A stretch of 42,587 nucleotides of DNA from JAVBNC01 sp031551765 (GTDB lineage Bacteria; Desulfobacterota; Desulfovibrionia; Desulfovibrionales; Desulfovibrionaceae): the NCBI GenBank assembly GCA_031551765.1, contig JAVBNC010000110.1:1-42587 (forward strand), in the 5' to 3' direction. Numbering within the stretch: position 1 is the stretch's first letter; the number at the start of each line of letters is the position of its first letter. A program made the position numbers and the translations under genes. Under the pieces are notes generated by a model. It was not told the origin of the DNA. It searched no databases and saw nothing but the letters and a program-made list of their open reading frames with translations. Below, piece by piece: positions 1-7,254 of this stretch.

Positions 1-13
1 CTCTCTGGACTCT

Positions 14-55
14 CCCGCCAAGGGGCGCGCCCCTTGGAACCCATTCAGGATGGCT
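14..55 (-). repeat. Family B dispersed repeat, partial copy B1
   Basis: A partial copy of the repeat seen at 7119, 11634, 14240, 36836 and 40674. It carries the CCGCCAAGGGGCGCG and TTGGAACCC blocks and the ATTCAGGATGGCT end, in reverse orientation to the copy at 40674. The other half of the element is absent or replaced here. No gene is visible in 1-407. Confidence 0.6.
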
Positions 56-125
56 AGGCAACGGGTGCCCGCGTGCTGCCGGGTGCCGGTTTGGCAGGTT
101 GAAAGAGACACGACAAACCAAAACG

Positions 126-160
126 GCTCTTCGTTTCATCAACGAAGAGCCTCTTTTTAT
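126..160 (+). terminator. Intrinsic terminator, probably bidirectional
   Basis: Perfect 11-bp stem GGCTCTTCGTT (126-136) and AACGAAGAGCC (142-152) around a TCATC loop, followed by TCTTTTT on the plus strand. The minus strand has a shorter T run (TTTTGG) after the same stem. It would end a rightward transcript entering from outside the window, or the leftward transcript of the DUF1028 gene after it passes repeats C1 and D1. Confidence 0.75.
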
Positions 161-170
161 CTTCAGTGTC

Positions 171-335
171 AGCACAACCCGCCCCGCAGGACGCGGGGCT
201 GCGGAGCGACGGGGAGCCAGAAAAACCTGACAGGCGCGCAATGAGCCGGCGGTCGCGCCCGCCGGCGGCTGTTACGCTTGCACAACCTCCCGTCGCGAGA
301 GGCCGTGTCCGCCAGGACGGCGGACCGGCCGTCAT
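171..335. repeat. Family D dispersed repeat, copy D1
   Basis: About 165 bp, matched at both ends by the copy at 9437-9603. Conserved left block GCACAACCCGCCCC and right block GTCCGCC..GGCGGACCGGCCGTCAT; the middle is more divergent. Two stem-loops are clear: CCCCGC (183-188) with GCGGGG (194-199), and GTCCGCC (307-313) with GGCGGAC (319-325). Both close on the same five-base loop, AGGAC. Confidence 0.7.
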
Positions 336-340
336 TTGAA

Positions 341-400
341 GTGGGGGTCCGGGGGACGGGAGAAACCTTTCGTCCAAGAATGGTTTCTCCCTTCCCCCGA
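341..400 (-). repeat. Family C hairpin repeat, copy C1
   Basis: Long inverted repeat whose arms are GGGGGACGGGAGAAACC and GGTTTCTCCCTTCCCCC, with one mismatch. It begins about 8 bases past the stop of the DUF1028 gene. It has no T tract, so it is not a typical intrinsic terminator. Related copies lie at 8801, 11783 and 36613, and a remnant at 13408. Confidence 0.7.
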
Positions 401-407
401 TTTTCCC

Positions 408-1148
408 CTACTGCTCTATCTTAAAAGCCTTGATATAGGCGTCGTACAGCACGCGCAGCTCGGCCACGGGGTCTTTGCTGGAGTCTATGCGCAGGTCCAC
501 CAGGGGGTGGGGGCCTTTGCGCACCACCAGAATGGCGGCGGAAATCTTGCCGCGCTTGTCGCCGCCGGCTGCCTGGCCCGCTTCCAGGGCTTTCATGGCC
601 CGTTCGCCGATAAAGCCTGGGGTGCTTTCAAAGGCTTTGACCATGGCTTTGACCGTGTCCTCGCCCACCAGGATGTTCCCGGCGGCCACGCAGTCCTTGC
701 CCTTGAGGGACCCGGCCCAGACGTTCTTTTCCAGCACTGTCGCGCCGGTGAACACGGCGGTGTTGCCTTTGGCGTCAATGACGGAAAGCTGCCGCATGGC
801 GCTGCCCTTGTCCGCGGCCAGCACTTTTTTCAGCGTTTCTTCCGCGTTCAGGCCGGAAGCCAGCATTTTCAGGCCGTCGCGGCCCAGCTCGGTGTTGGTG
901 CTGGCCTGAGTGGCGATGGCGCCCACGCCGGGGGCGGCCCAGGGCACGCGGTTGCCCACGGCCAAGCGCGCGGTGGAAACCACCACCGCGAAGTCCCCGG
1001 TTTTGGCGTCGCGGCCCACCAGGGAAAAGGTGTTGTCCCACTGCGCCCGGTCGGAGGCGGACTCGGAAGCGGACGCGGGCGCGGCCCACAGGGCGGCGAT
1101 ACACAGGACGGCGGCAAAACAAAGGCTGAGGGCGAGACTGTGACGCAT
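408..1148 (-). CDS. Exported DUF1028 family protein
   Basis: 246-residue exported protein of the DUF1028 (Ntn-hydrolase-like) family, whose activity is not established. Residues 1-28 look like a signal peptide: a basic start, a long Ala/Leu/Cys core and an ASA cleavage motif. The mature part shows family blocks TFSLVGRD (40-47), RVPWAAPGVGAIATQA (67-82), VIDAKGNTAVFTG (123-135) and AGNIL (156-160). The start at 1148 follows AAGGAGG by four bases. An open frame continues upstream in this frame, but it runs through the MFS gene and is a shadow. The gene lies last in the leftward set CoA-transferase, enoyl-CoA hydratase, MFS transporter, DUF1028. That order suggests a role in releasing or trimming the substrate in the periplasm, which is inference. 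A family C hairpin follows the stop. Confidence 0.85.
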   Translation of the reverse strand: MRHSLALSLCFAAVLCIAALWAAPASASESASDRAQWDNTFSLVGRDAKTGDFAVVVSTARLAVGNRVPWAAPGVGAIATQASTNTELGRDGLKMLASGLNAEETLKKVLAADKGSAMRQLSVIDAKGNTAVFTGATVLEKNVWAGSLKGKDCVAAGNILVGEDTVKAMVKAFESTPGFIGERAMKALEAGQAAGGDKRGKISAAILVVRKGPHPLVDLRIDSSKDPVAELRVLYDAYIKAFKIEQ

Positions 1149-1278
1149 GGTGCCTCCTTGGCTGGTGACGGTTGGGGCGGACCGGCTTTGGAAACGGTGG
1201 TCCGCGCGCGGGAGTTTTTTCGCTAACAGATATTTCCGCAACAGGCAAAAGCGCTGCGGCGCGGGCCCGAAACAGAGA

Positions 1279-1308
1279 CGCCCCGGCCTGCGCGAACAGA
1301 CCGGGGCG
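1279..1308 (-). terminator. Weak terminator-like hairpin after the MFS gene
   Basis: CGCCCCGG (1279-1286) pairs with CCGGGGCG (1301-1308). On the minus strand it is followed by TCTCTGTTTC, a poor T tract. It lies between the MFS stop (1334) and the DUF1028 start (1148), so it may attenuate rather than end transcription. Confidence 0.35.
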
Positions 1309-1333
1309 GAAGAGATTACGCGCAAAGCCGTAC

Positions 1334-2698
1334 CTAAGCTTTGCCGGTTTCGCCCTTGAGAGCGTCCACTTCGCGGATACTGCGCCGTTCCCGGTAAATG
1401 GTCAGCAGCGCGGCGCTGATGCCCACGAACACCGCGATCATGGCCAGATACCAAATGCCCCGGTATTCCAGGAAATAGCCGCCGCCCTTCACGGAAAAGC
1501 GGTTGGCCATATAGCCGCTGTAGGCCAGGGCCGTGCCGCCGGCCAGCTGGCCCACGGTGTTCACCAGGCCCATCAGCGCGCCGCAGGTCTTGATGGACCA
1601 GATTTCCGTCACCGCCGCGTTGACCAGAGAAAACATGTTGATGAGCATGCCCAGCACAAAGGCCAGGATGGCGAAAAAGAAGGTGGAGGGCAGTTCCAGG
1701 CTGAGCACGTACAGCGAAACGAACAGCATGCTGTGAATGCCCAGAATCATGACGCTGCGCGGCACCTTGTAGCGGGTAAGCAGATAGTCGGAAAACTTGC
1801 CCGCGATGGGCGTGCCGAAAATGCGCGCGGCCACGTAAATGGAGCCTATGCCGCCCCCGGCCACCATGGCCGCTTCCGTGGACATGCCGCTGACCTGCTT
1901 GTAGTAGGCCGCCGCGTAAATGGGCAGCCAGCCGGGCACCAGGCGCAGGCAGACCACAAAGCCCACCCAGACCATGGAGATGATCCAGAACCAGGGGTCG
2001 CGGATGCCCAGGATCAGGGTTTCTTTGTAGCTGATGGATTCCACCTTGACGTCCTCCTCCTTTTGTACGGAGGGCAGGCCCAGTTCCGTGGGGCTGGAAC
2101 GCAGGAACAGGTATGTCGCGATGGAAATGCCCAGAATAATTATAGCCATGACCATGGTGGAAGCCCGCCAGGACGTAAGGCCGAAGATGCTGGCCCCGCC
2201 CACCATGAACAGGGAGATGAGCGGCATGAACAGGAAGGAGGAAACTTCCCCCAGCCCGCCGCCCGCGCCGGAAAAGATGCTGAAGGCCAGGCCCCGCTCC
2301 TTTTTCCCGAACCAGCGGGAAAGCACGGACAGGCAGGTGACGAACCCCGCGCCCGCCACCAGGCCCATCATGGCGCGCACCACCAGCGCCTGCTGGTAGC
2401 CGGTGACCATGGCGAACACCGCGAACACGGCGGCGGTCAGGAAAATGCCGAAGCTGATGACCTTGCGGCCGCCGAAAATGTCGGTCAGCGAACCCCAGGG
2501 GCTTTGCCCTATGGCGTAGGAATAGAAAAACACGGCGCCCAGAATCCCCAGTTCCGGCTTGCCGATGGCCCATTCTTTGGTCAGGTAACTGGAAATGCCG
2601 GTATAGTTCCAGCGCACCAGGTTGCCGCTGAAGTAGACCATGATGCAGATGGCCAAGATAACCCATCGATACCAGCTTTTGCCGAATGCTATTTTCAT
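1334..2698 (-). CDS. MFS transporter, OFA/anion-symporter-like
   Basis: 454-residue inner-membrane transporter of the major facilitator superfamily with about 12 hydrophobic segments. The loop between segments 2 and 3 has the MFS signature form (GSLTDIFGGRK, about 69-79), and GLVAGAGFVTCLSVLSRWF (about 124-142) resembles the segment 4-5 region of organic-acid carriers such as the oxalate:formate antiporter family. The start at 2698 (MKIAFGKSWYRW) is preferred over one 42 bases upstream because AGAGGA stands 9 bases before it and the first membrane segment follows at once. It lies 72 bases after the enoyl-CoA hydratase gene and is probably co-transcribed with it and the CoA-transferase, so it is the likely importer of the acid those enzymes use. 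The substrate cannot be read from sequence. Confidence 0.85.
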   Translation of the reverse strand: MKIAFGKSWYRWVILAICIMVYFSGNLVRWNYTGISSYLTKEWAIGKPELGILGAVFFYSYAIGQSPWGSLTDIFGGRKVISFGIFLTAAVFAVFAMVTGYQQALVVRAMMGLVAGAGFVTCLSVLSRWFGKKERGLAFSIFSGAGGGLGEVSSFLFMPLISLFMVGGASIFGLTSWRASTMVMAIIILGISIATYLFLRSSPTELGLPSVQKEEDVKVESISYKETLILGIRDPWFWIISMVWVGFVVCLRLVPGWLPIYAAAYYKQVSGMSTEAAMVAGGGIGSIYVAARIFGTPIAGKFSDYLLTRYKVPRSVMILGIHSMLFVSLYVLSLELPSTFFFAILAFVLGMLINMFSLVNAAVTEIWSIKTCGALMGLVNTVGQLAGGTALAYSGYMANRFSVKGGGYFLEYRGIWYLAMIAVFVGISAALLTIYRERRSIREVDALKGETGKA

Positions 2699-2770
2699 AC
2701 GCAACCATCCTCTGTGCATAACTATCTGGTTATGGCGCATGCCCGTCGCATGCGCCGCGGACGGTAACGG

Positions 2771-3547
2771 CTATTTTTTTTTCTTGCGGTCCAGGAACGC
2801 CTGCATGCAGGCCTGCGGCTCGCCGGTGGTAAAAGCCTGGCCAAAGGCTTCCACGCTCAGGCGGGTTTTGGCGGCCATGCCCACTTCGTCCCAGGCGTTG
2901 CACAGCCGCTTCTGGGAGCGGATGACTTCCGGCTTGCATTCCAGCAGGGATTCCAGGGCGCGTTCCACTTCCTTGTCCAGCGCGCCTTCGGCGGCCACCA
3001 CGTCCACCAGGCCCCAGGCCAGGGCCGTGTCCGCGTCGATGATCTCGCCGGTGAGCAGCCACCAGCGGGTGCGGCCCGTGCCGATCAGGCCGGGCAGGAG
3101 CGCGGCGTGGATGACGGAGGGAATGCCCATTTTCACTTCCGGCATGCCCAGCTTCACGCCGAACCCGGCGATGCGGAAGTCGCAGGCGGCCGCCAGTTCC
3201 AGCCCGCCGCCCAGGCACCAGCCGTTGACCCGGGCGATGACCGGCACGGGAAAGGTGCGCACGGTTTCGCACAGGGCGTGCAGCTTGCGGATGAACACCT
3301 TGCCGCTGTCCTGGTCCAGCAGCACCATTTCTTTAATATTGGCCCCGCCCACAAAGGCGGTTTCGCCGCTGCCGGTCAGCACCACAGCCCGCAGGGCCTT
3401 GTCGCTTTCCAGTTCCTGGAACAGCGCGATGAGCTGCTCGATTTCAGGCGTGCCCAGAATGTTCATTTTACCGGAAACGATTTCTATGTGGGCCGCGTTG
3501 TGCTCGCGGCGCAGGGTGTAGCGTTTTTCTTCCTGATTCATGGACAT
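2771..3547 (-). CDS. Enoyl-CoA hydratase/isomerase (crotonase) family protein
   Basis: 258-residue cytoplasmic crotonase-fold enzyme, the usual length for the family. The oxyanion-hole block is FVGGANIKEM (65-74), followed by NGWCLGGGLELAAACD (108-123). The two acidic residues of enoyl-CoA hydratases are present as Glu117 (GGGLE) and Glu137 (MPEVKMG), so hydratase chemistry is more likely than the variants that lack one of them. The C-terminus ends in a lysine run (DRKKKK). It lies between the CoA-transferase and MFS genes on the same strand and is separated from the CoA-transferase by a family A repeat. It probably acts on the CoA ester made by that transferase. A second, clearly different crotonase is at 6340-7110 on the opposite strand. 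Confidence 0.88.
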   Translation of the reverse strand: MSMNQEEKRYTLRREHNAAHIEIVSGKMNILGTPEIEQLIALFQELESDKALRAVVLTGSGETAFVGGANIKEMVLLDQDSGKVFIRKLHALCETVRTFPVPVIARVNGWCLGGGLELAAACDFRIAGFGVKLGMPEVKMGIPSVIHAALLPGLIGTGRTRWWLLTGEIIDADTALAWGLVDVVAAEGALDKEVERALESLLECKPEVIRSQKRLCNAWDEVGMAAKTRLSVEAFGQAFTTGEPQACMQAFLDRKKKK

Positions 3548-3580
3548 GGGGCACCTCTATTTATTGAATTTTTATTGTAA

Positions 3581-3744
3581 ATTTGCCGTATCTTTTGCCG
3601 AACCGCCCGAAAAGGATGAAGCATCAGCCAGCGTGATTGGTTCACGAAAGCAAGACACGGCGCCACGCGCCGGGGCCGCGAGGCCGCGGCCCATTCCGAT
3701 TCCAAACCAAACGTCAAAGCACGTTTGATTTGGAATCGGAATTA
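3581..3744. repeat. Family A structured repeat, copy A1
   Basis: 164 bp closely matching 19455-19617. It opens with ATTTGCCGTATCTTTTGCCG and then contains three stem-loops. SL1 is GGCGC with GCGCC. SL2 is GGGCCGCG with CGCGGCCC. SL3 (about 3694-3743) has 22-base arms with one mismatch around a CAAAGC loop. Several base pairs of SL2 and SL3 differ from the other copy on both sides, so pairing is kept. SL3 overlaps the 3' end of the CoA-transferase gene and encodes its last residues. Confidence 0.8.
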
Positions 3745-4976
3745 GGGGTTTTGACATACTGCTTCACAATTTTCCGCTCGGCCAGGGTGGCCGCTTCGGC
3801 TTTGCTCAGGCCCAGTTCCTCCAGCACTTGGTCGGTGTGCTCGCCGAGCAGCGGCGGGGCCAGGTTGCTGATGGGCTCCACCGGGGTGGCCGGGTTGCGC
3901 ACCGTGGGCATGCCGCCCGCTATGGGATGGGCGATGTCCTGACGCACCAGGCGATGTTTGACCTGCACTTCGTCAAAGGCCAGGTCCAGGGTGTTGATGG
4001 GGCCCCAGGAAATGCCGATGCCTTCCAGAATGCTTCCCCATTCCGCGCGGGGCTTGGTTTTGACAATTTCCGCCACCAGGGGCCGCAGGGCGTCCAGGTT
4101 TTTCAGCCTGCCCGCGTTGGTGGTGAAACGCTCGTCCTGGGCCAGTTCCGGGCGTCCGGTTTTTTCGCACAGGCGCTTGAACTGCTCGTCGTTGCCTACG
4201 GCCAGAATCAGGAAGCCGTCCGCGCAGGCAAACACTTCGTAAGGGGCCAGGTTCGGGTGCGCGTTACCCAGGCGTTTGGGGGCTTCGCCGGAAACCAGGT
4301 AGTTCATGTTCTGGTTGGCGTTGATGGCGATGGAAACGTCCGAAAGCGCCACGTCGATGTATTCGCCCTGGCCGGTGCGCCCGCGTTCCACCAGGGCCGC
4401 CAGCACGGCCACGGTGGCGTACATGCCCGTCATCAGGTCAATGACGGAAGCCCCCACGCGCAGAGGCCCTGCGCTCTCCATGCCGTCCGGCAGGCCGGTG
4501 TAGCTCATCAGGCCGCCGTAGCCCTGGAACACATAGTCGTAGCCGGGCTTGGGGGCCATGGGGCCGGTCTGTCCGTAGCCGGTAATGGAGAGGTAAATGA
4601 GCCTGGGGTTTTCCTTGCGCAGGGTTTCGTAATCCAGGCCGTAGCGGGCCAGGGTGCCCACCTTGTAGTTTTCCACCACCATGTCCGCGTCCCGCGCCAT
4701 GCGCTTGACCAGGTCGGAGCCTTCCGGCTTGGAAAAATCGATGGCAATGGAGCGTTTGCCCCGGTTACAGCTCATGAAGTAGGCGGAAAAGGCGTCCGCG
4801 CTGTCCGGCACGGGCAGGAAAGGCGGGCCCCAGCCGCGGGTGTCGTCCCCGCCCTTGGGGTTCTCCACTTTGATGACGTCCGCGCCGAGATCGGAAAGGT
4901 TCTGTGTGCACCAGGGCCCCGCGAGAATCCGCGAAAGGTCCAGAATGCGCACGCCTTTCAAGGCTGTTGTGCTCAT
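3714..4976 (-). CDS. CaiB/BaiF family (type III) CoA-transferase
   Basis: 420-residue cytoplasmic transferase that moves CoA from a donor thioester to an organic acid through an aspartyl-CoA anhydride. The N-terminal block LKGVRILDLSRILAGPWCTQ (6-25), the GADVIKVENP motif (31-40) and NRGKRSIAID (71-80) are family signatures. The expected catalytic aspartate is Asp180 in VGASVIDLMTG. The start at 4976 follows AAGGAG by 8 bases. An upstream extension of 43 codons lacks family sequence. The last residues (NSDSKSNVL) are encoded by family A repeat sequence, so the native C-terminus was probably altered by it. It is the first gene of the leftward set and is divergent from the LysR regulator. The substrate is unknown; mesaconate, crotonobetaine or oxalate type acids are all possible for this family. 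Confidence 0.88.
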   Translation of the reverse strand: MSTTALKGVRILDLSRILAGPWCTQNLSDLGADVIKVENPKGGDDTRGWGPPFLPVPDSADAFSAYFMSCNRGKRSIAIDFSKPEGSDLVKRMARDADMVVENYKVGTLARYGLDYETLRKENPRLIYLSITGYGQTGPMAPKPGYDYVFQGYGGLMSYTGLPDGMESAGPLRVGASVIDLMTGMYATVAVLAALVERGRTGQGEYIDVALSDVSIAINANQNMNYLVSGEAPKRLGNAHPNLAPYEVFACADGFLILAVGNDEQFKRLCEKTGRPELAQDERFTTNAGRLKNLDALRPLVAEIVKTKPRAEWGSILEGIGISWGPINTLDLAFDEVQVKHRLVRQDIAHPIAGGMPTVRNPATPVEPISNLAPPLLGEHTDQVLEELGLSKAEAATLAERKIVKQYVKTPNSDSKSNVL

Positions 4977-5268
4977 ACGCGCTCTCCTTTTACAAACTGT
5001 GGAAGGGATGCGGGCCCAGGCGACATGCCGGGCCGTCTGACCATCCCATTTATAAAAGGGCGGCGCGGAGAGGAAAATTTCAAAGATGCGAAGCGTGCTT
5101 TCCACTTTCTGAAACGCTGTGCGAGACGGCGTTGACGATACGCTTGAAACTTGGGAAATTCTGACTTACATTTTGAAAGATGGGCTTTCGAAAAACGCTT
5201 TTCCATCCTCCTGGAAAACCATGGCAGGCGCGCGCCAAACACGCGGCAGGCCGGACCGAGGGGCATGT
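4977..5268. promoter_or_regulatory. Divergent control region with two LysR-type palindromes
   Basis: 292 bases between the CoA-transferase and LysR genes, which are transcribed away from each other. Two AT-rich interrupted palindromes stand out in GC-rich surroundings. One is TTTTGAAAG (5171-5179) with CTTTCGAAAA (5185-5194). The other is TTTTCCA (5199-5205) with TGGAAAA (5212-5218). Paired sites of this kind are typical of LysR regulators that control a divergent operon and themselves. No strong sigma-70 boxes could be fixed with confidence. Confidence 0.5.
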
Positions 5269-6177
5269 ATGCGTTACGAGCTGACAGACCTGCGCCTTTT
5301 CCTCGCCATAGCGGACCGCGAGAGCCTTACGGCCGGAGCGTCCGCCATGCACTTGTCAGCACCTTCCGCAAGTTACCGCCTGAAAAATTTTGAAGAAGCC
5401 GTGGGCGTGCAGCTGTTCACCCGCAGCAGCAAGGGCATGGAACTGACCCAGGCGGGCCTGGTGGTGCGCGACCACGCCAGGACCATTCTGGCTTCCGTGG
5501 ATTCCATGCAGCGGGAAGTGGAGCGTTTTTCCAAGGGGGGCAAGGGCCATATCCGCATCGCGGCCAACAGCAGCTGCCAGGAATCCCTGCACCGCCGTTC
5601 CGACGCCTACCTTATCGCCCACCCCGCCATTAACCTGGACGTGGAAGACCGCTCCAGCGAAGACGTGGTGCACGCCGTGCTGGGCCGCGCGGCGGACATA
5701 GGCATGCTGGCCGGCGAAGTGGACCTGATGGGGTTGATGTCCATCAACTACGCCATAGACGAGCTGGTCATGGTCACGGCCGTGGAACACCCCCTGGCCC
5801 GAACCATGGCCGTAAAGTTCGCGGACGTGCTGGACAACGACTTCATCACCATGGACCCCGGCAGCAGCAACTTCCACTATCTGCAAAGAATGGCGGCCAA
5901 AACCGGCCGCCGTTTCAACGCGCGCATGAACGTGCGCAACTTCGCCACCGCGCTCAAGCTGGTGGAAAAAAACGTGGGCGTGGCCATTGTGCCCCGCAGC
6001 GTAGCCGCCCCGCTTATCCGGGAACGCCGTATCAGCTGCATACGGCTCACTGATCCCTGGGCTTCCCGCCTGCAGCGCATCGTGGCCATAGATTTCGCCC
6101 AACTGCCCGAATATATCCGGGATTTCGTCGATTTCCTGGTCAACAACAAAAGCGATATCCACCACTCCCCTTCCTGA
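5269..6177 (+). CDS. LysR-family transcriptional regulator
   Basis: 302-residue LysR-type regulator. The N-terminal winged helix-turn-helix covers about residues 1-62 (LRLFLAIADRESLTAGASAM, then a block ending QLFTRSSKGMELTQAG), followed by a linker helix and a ligand-binding domain (about 90-295). The start at 5269 is chosen because GAGGGG precedes it by five bases and the HTH begins at once. It is divergent from the CoA-transferase gene and lies 162 bases ahead of a second CoA-ester gene pair, so it probably controls both arms in response to the acid or its CoA ester. Candidate operators lie at 5171-5218 and 6207-6230. The ligand is unknown. Confidence 0.9.
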   Translation: MRYELTDLRLFLAIADRESLTAGASAMHLSAPSASYRLKNFEEAVGVQLFTRSSKGMELTQAGLVVRDHARTILASVDSMQREVERFSKGGKGHIRIAANSSCQESLHRRSDAYLIAHPAINLDVEDRSSEDVVHAVLGRAADIGMLAGEVDLMGLMSINYAIDELVMVTAVEHPLARTMAVKFADVLDNDFITMDPGSSNFHYLQRMAAKTGRRFNARMNVRNFATALKLVEKNVGVAIVPRSVAAPLIRERRISCIRLTDPWASRLQRIVAIDFAQLPEYIRDFVDFLVNNKSDIHHSPS

Positions 6178-6206
6178 CCCCGGCTTTCCCCCCTTCTTTT
6201 TTCATT

Positions 6207-6270
6207 CGAATTCACGGAACGCGGAATTCGGAAATTTAAAATTTGCCGCTCCCGTATCCTGATCTATACT
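6207..6270 (+). promoter_or_regulatory. Promoter with upstream palindrome for the enoyl-CoA hydratase/dehydrogenase pair
   Basis: CGAATTC (6207-6213) and GAATTCG (6224-6230) form an interrupted palindrome with a 10-base centre. Thirteen bases downstream lies TTGCCG (6243-6248), then a 16-base spacer, then TATACT (6265-6270). A palindrome just upstream of a -35 box fits activator binding, and the LysR gene ends 30 bases before it. Confidence 0.5.
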
Positions 6271-6339
6271 GCAAACAGTGAAAAACTTTTCCCAAGGACG
6301 CGGGCCGGCCGCGCCGTCCCTTTATCCAAGGAGTCTTGT

Positions 6340-7110
6340 ATGAGCGTTGTTCTGTACACCCCCCCTGAAGACGGCGTGGCCGTTCTGCGGCTCAACCGGC
6401 CGGAAGCCAGGAACGCCCTGAACGCGGAACTGCGCGCGCTGGCGGCGGAACATTTCGAACGCCTGCACGCCGACCCGGAAACAAAAGCCATTGTATTGAC
6501 CGGCAACGAAAAGTGTTTCGCCGCCGGGGCGGACGTGCGCGACCTGCTGCAAAAAGGCGCCATAGGCGTCATGCTGAGCGGCAACGAGCGTCTGTGGAAC
6601 GCCATGAACCGCTGCGCCAAGCCCGTCATCGCGGCGGTGAACGGTTTCGCCCTGGGCGGCGGCTGCGAGCTGGCCCTGCACGCGGACATTATTGTCGCCG
6701 GGGAAGGCGCGCGTTTCGGCCAGCCGGAAGTCAAGCTGGGCATCATGCCCGGCGCCGGGGGCACCCAGCGTCTGACCCGCGCCGTGGGCAAGTACCTGGC
6801 CATGAAGCTCTGCCTGACCGGCGAGCTTATCCCCGCGCAGGAAGCCTTGTCCCACGGCATGGTCAGCCAGGTGGTGCCCGACGCCCTGGTGCTGGAAACC
6901 GCCCTGGCCCTGGCCCGGAATATCGCGGCCCAGGCCCCCCTGGCCGTGCGCCAGATCAAGGAGTCCATCCAGTTGGGCATGGACGCCTCCCTGCCCGCCG
7001 CCCTGGCCATGGAAATGCGCTCCTACCAGCTCCTGCTGGCCAGCGAGGACGCCAAAGAAGGCATTGCCGCGTTCCTGGAAAAACGCCCGCCGGTTTACCA
7101 GGGCCGGTAG
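6340..7110 (+). CDS. Enoyl-CoA hydratase
   Basis: 256-residue crotonase-family hydratase that adds water across the double bond of an enoyl-CoA. AAGGAG precedes the ATG. LNRPEARNALNAEL (18-31) is the typical N-terminal block, CFAAGADVRDL (59-69) the first oxyanion-hole loop and NGFALGGGCELALHAD (101-116) the second. Both catalytic glutamates are present, Glu110 and Glu130 (QPEVKLG), and GIMPGAGGTQRL (134-145) completes the classic signature, so it is closer to textbook enoyl-CoA hydratases (PaaF-like) than the leftward paralogue. The 3-hydroxyacyl-CoA dehydrogenase gene follows, so the two would perform successive beta-oxidation steps. A family B element fills the gap between them. Confidence 0.92.
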   Translation: MSVVLYTPPEDGVAVLRLNRPEARNALNAELRALAAEHFERLHADPETKAIVLTGNEKCFAAGADVRDLLQKGAIGVMLSGNERLWNAMNRCAKPVIAAVNGFALGGGCELALHADIIVAGEGARFGQPEVKLGIMPGAGGTQRLTRAVGKYLAMKLCLTGELIPAQEALSHGMVSQVVPDALVLETALALARNIAAQAPLAVRQIKESIQLGMDASLPAALAMEMRSYQLLLASEDAKEGIAAFLEKRPPVYQGR

Positions 7111-7118
7111 GCTTCGTT

Positions 7119-7231
7119 GGAAAAGGCAATTTTGTCGAAGCCATCCGGGAGTGAGAGCAGGGCGCAATGCGGCACGTCCTGTGCCGCCCCCTTCGGGCGT
7201 CGCTACGCTCTCATTCCCGGATGGCTTCGAC
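7119..7231. repeat. Family B repeat, copy B2, with 24-bp terminal inverted repeats
   Basis: The core 7134-7231 is bounded by inverted repeats of 24 bases (7134-7157 and 7208-7231) that match at 23 positions. The arms carry GTCGAAGCCATCC. A central stem-loop pairs GCGGCAC (7169-7175) with GTGCCGC (7181-7187) around GTCCT, the complement of AGGAC. The GGAAAAGGCAATTTT end begins 9 bases after the hydratase stop. No transposase is present, so this is at most a MITE-like element. Confidence 0.75.
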
Positions 7232-7254
7232 CATTAAATAAAAAGGATACGAAT

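Noticed and set aside
408..2708. 766-codon leftward open frame covering both the DUF1028 and MFS genes
   Set aside because: Only the last 246 codons carry family sequence. The rest is an out-of-frame shadow of the MFS gene, as expected from high GC at third positions.
1172..2767. 531-codon rightward open frame opposite the MFS gene
   Set aside because: Same low-complexity antisense pattern, no ribosome site and no family sequence.
4973..5352. Small leftward open frames in the region between CoA-transferase and LysR genes
   Set aside because: No ribosome sites, no recognisable sequence, and they run across the control region and the LysR 5' end.
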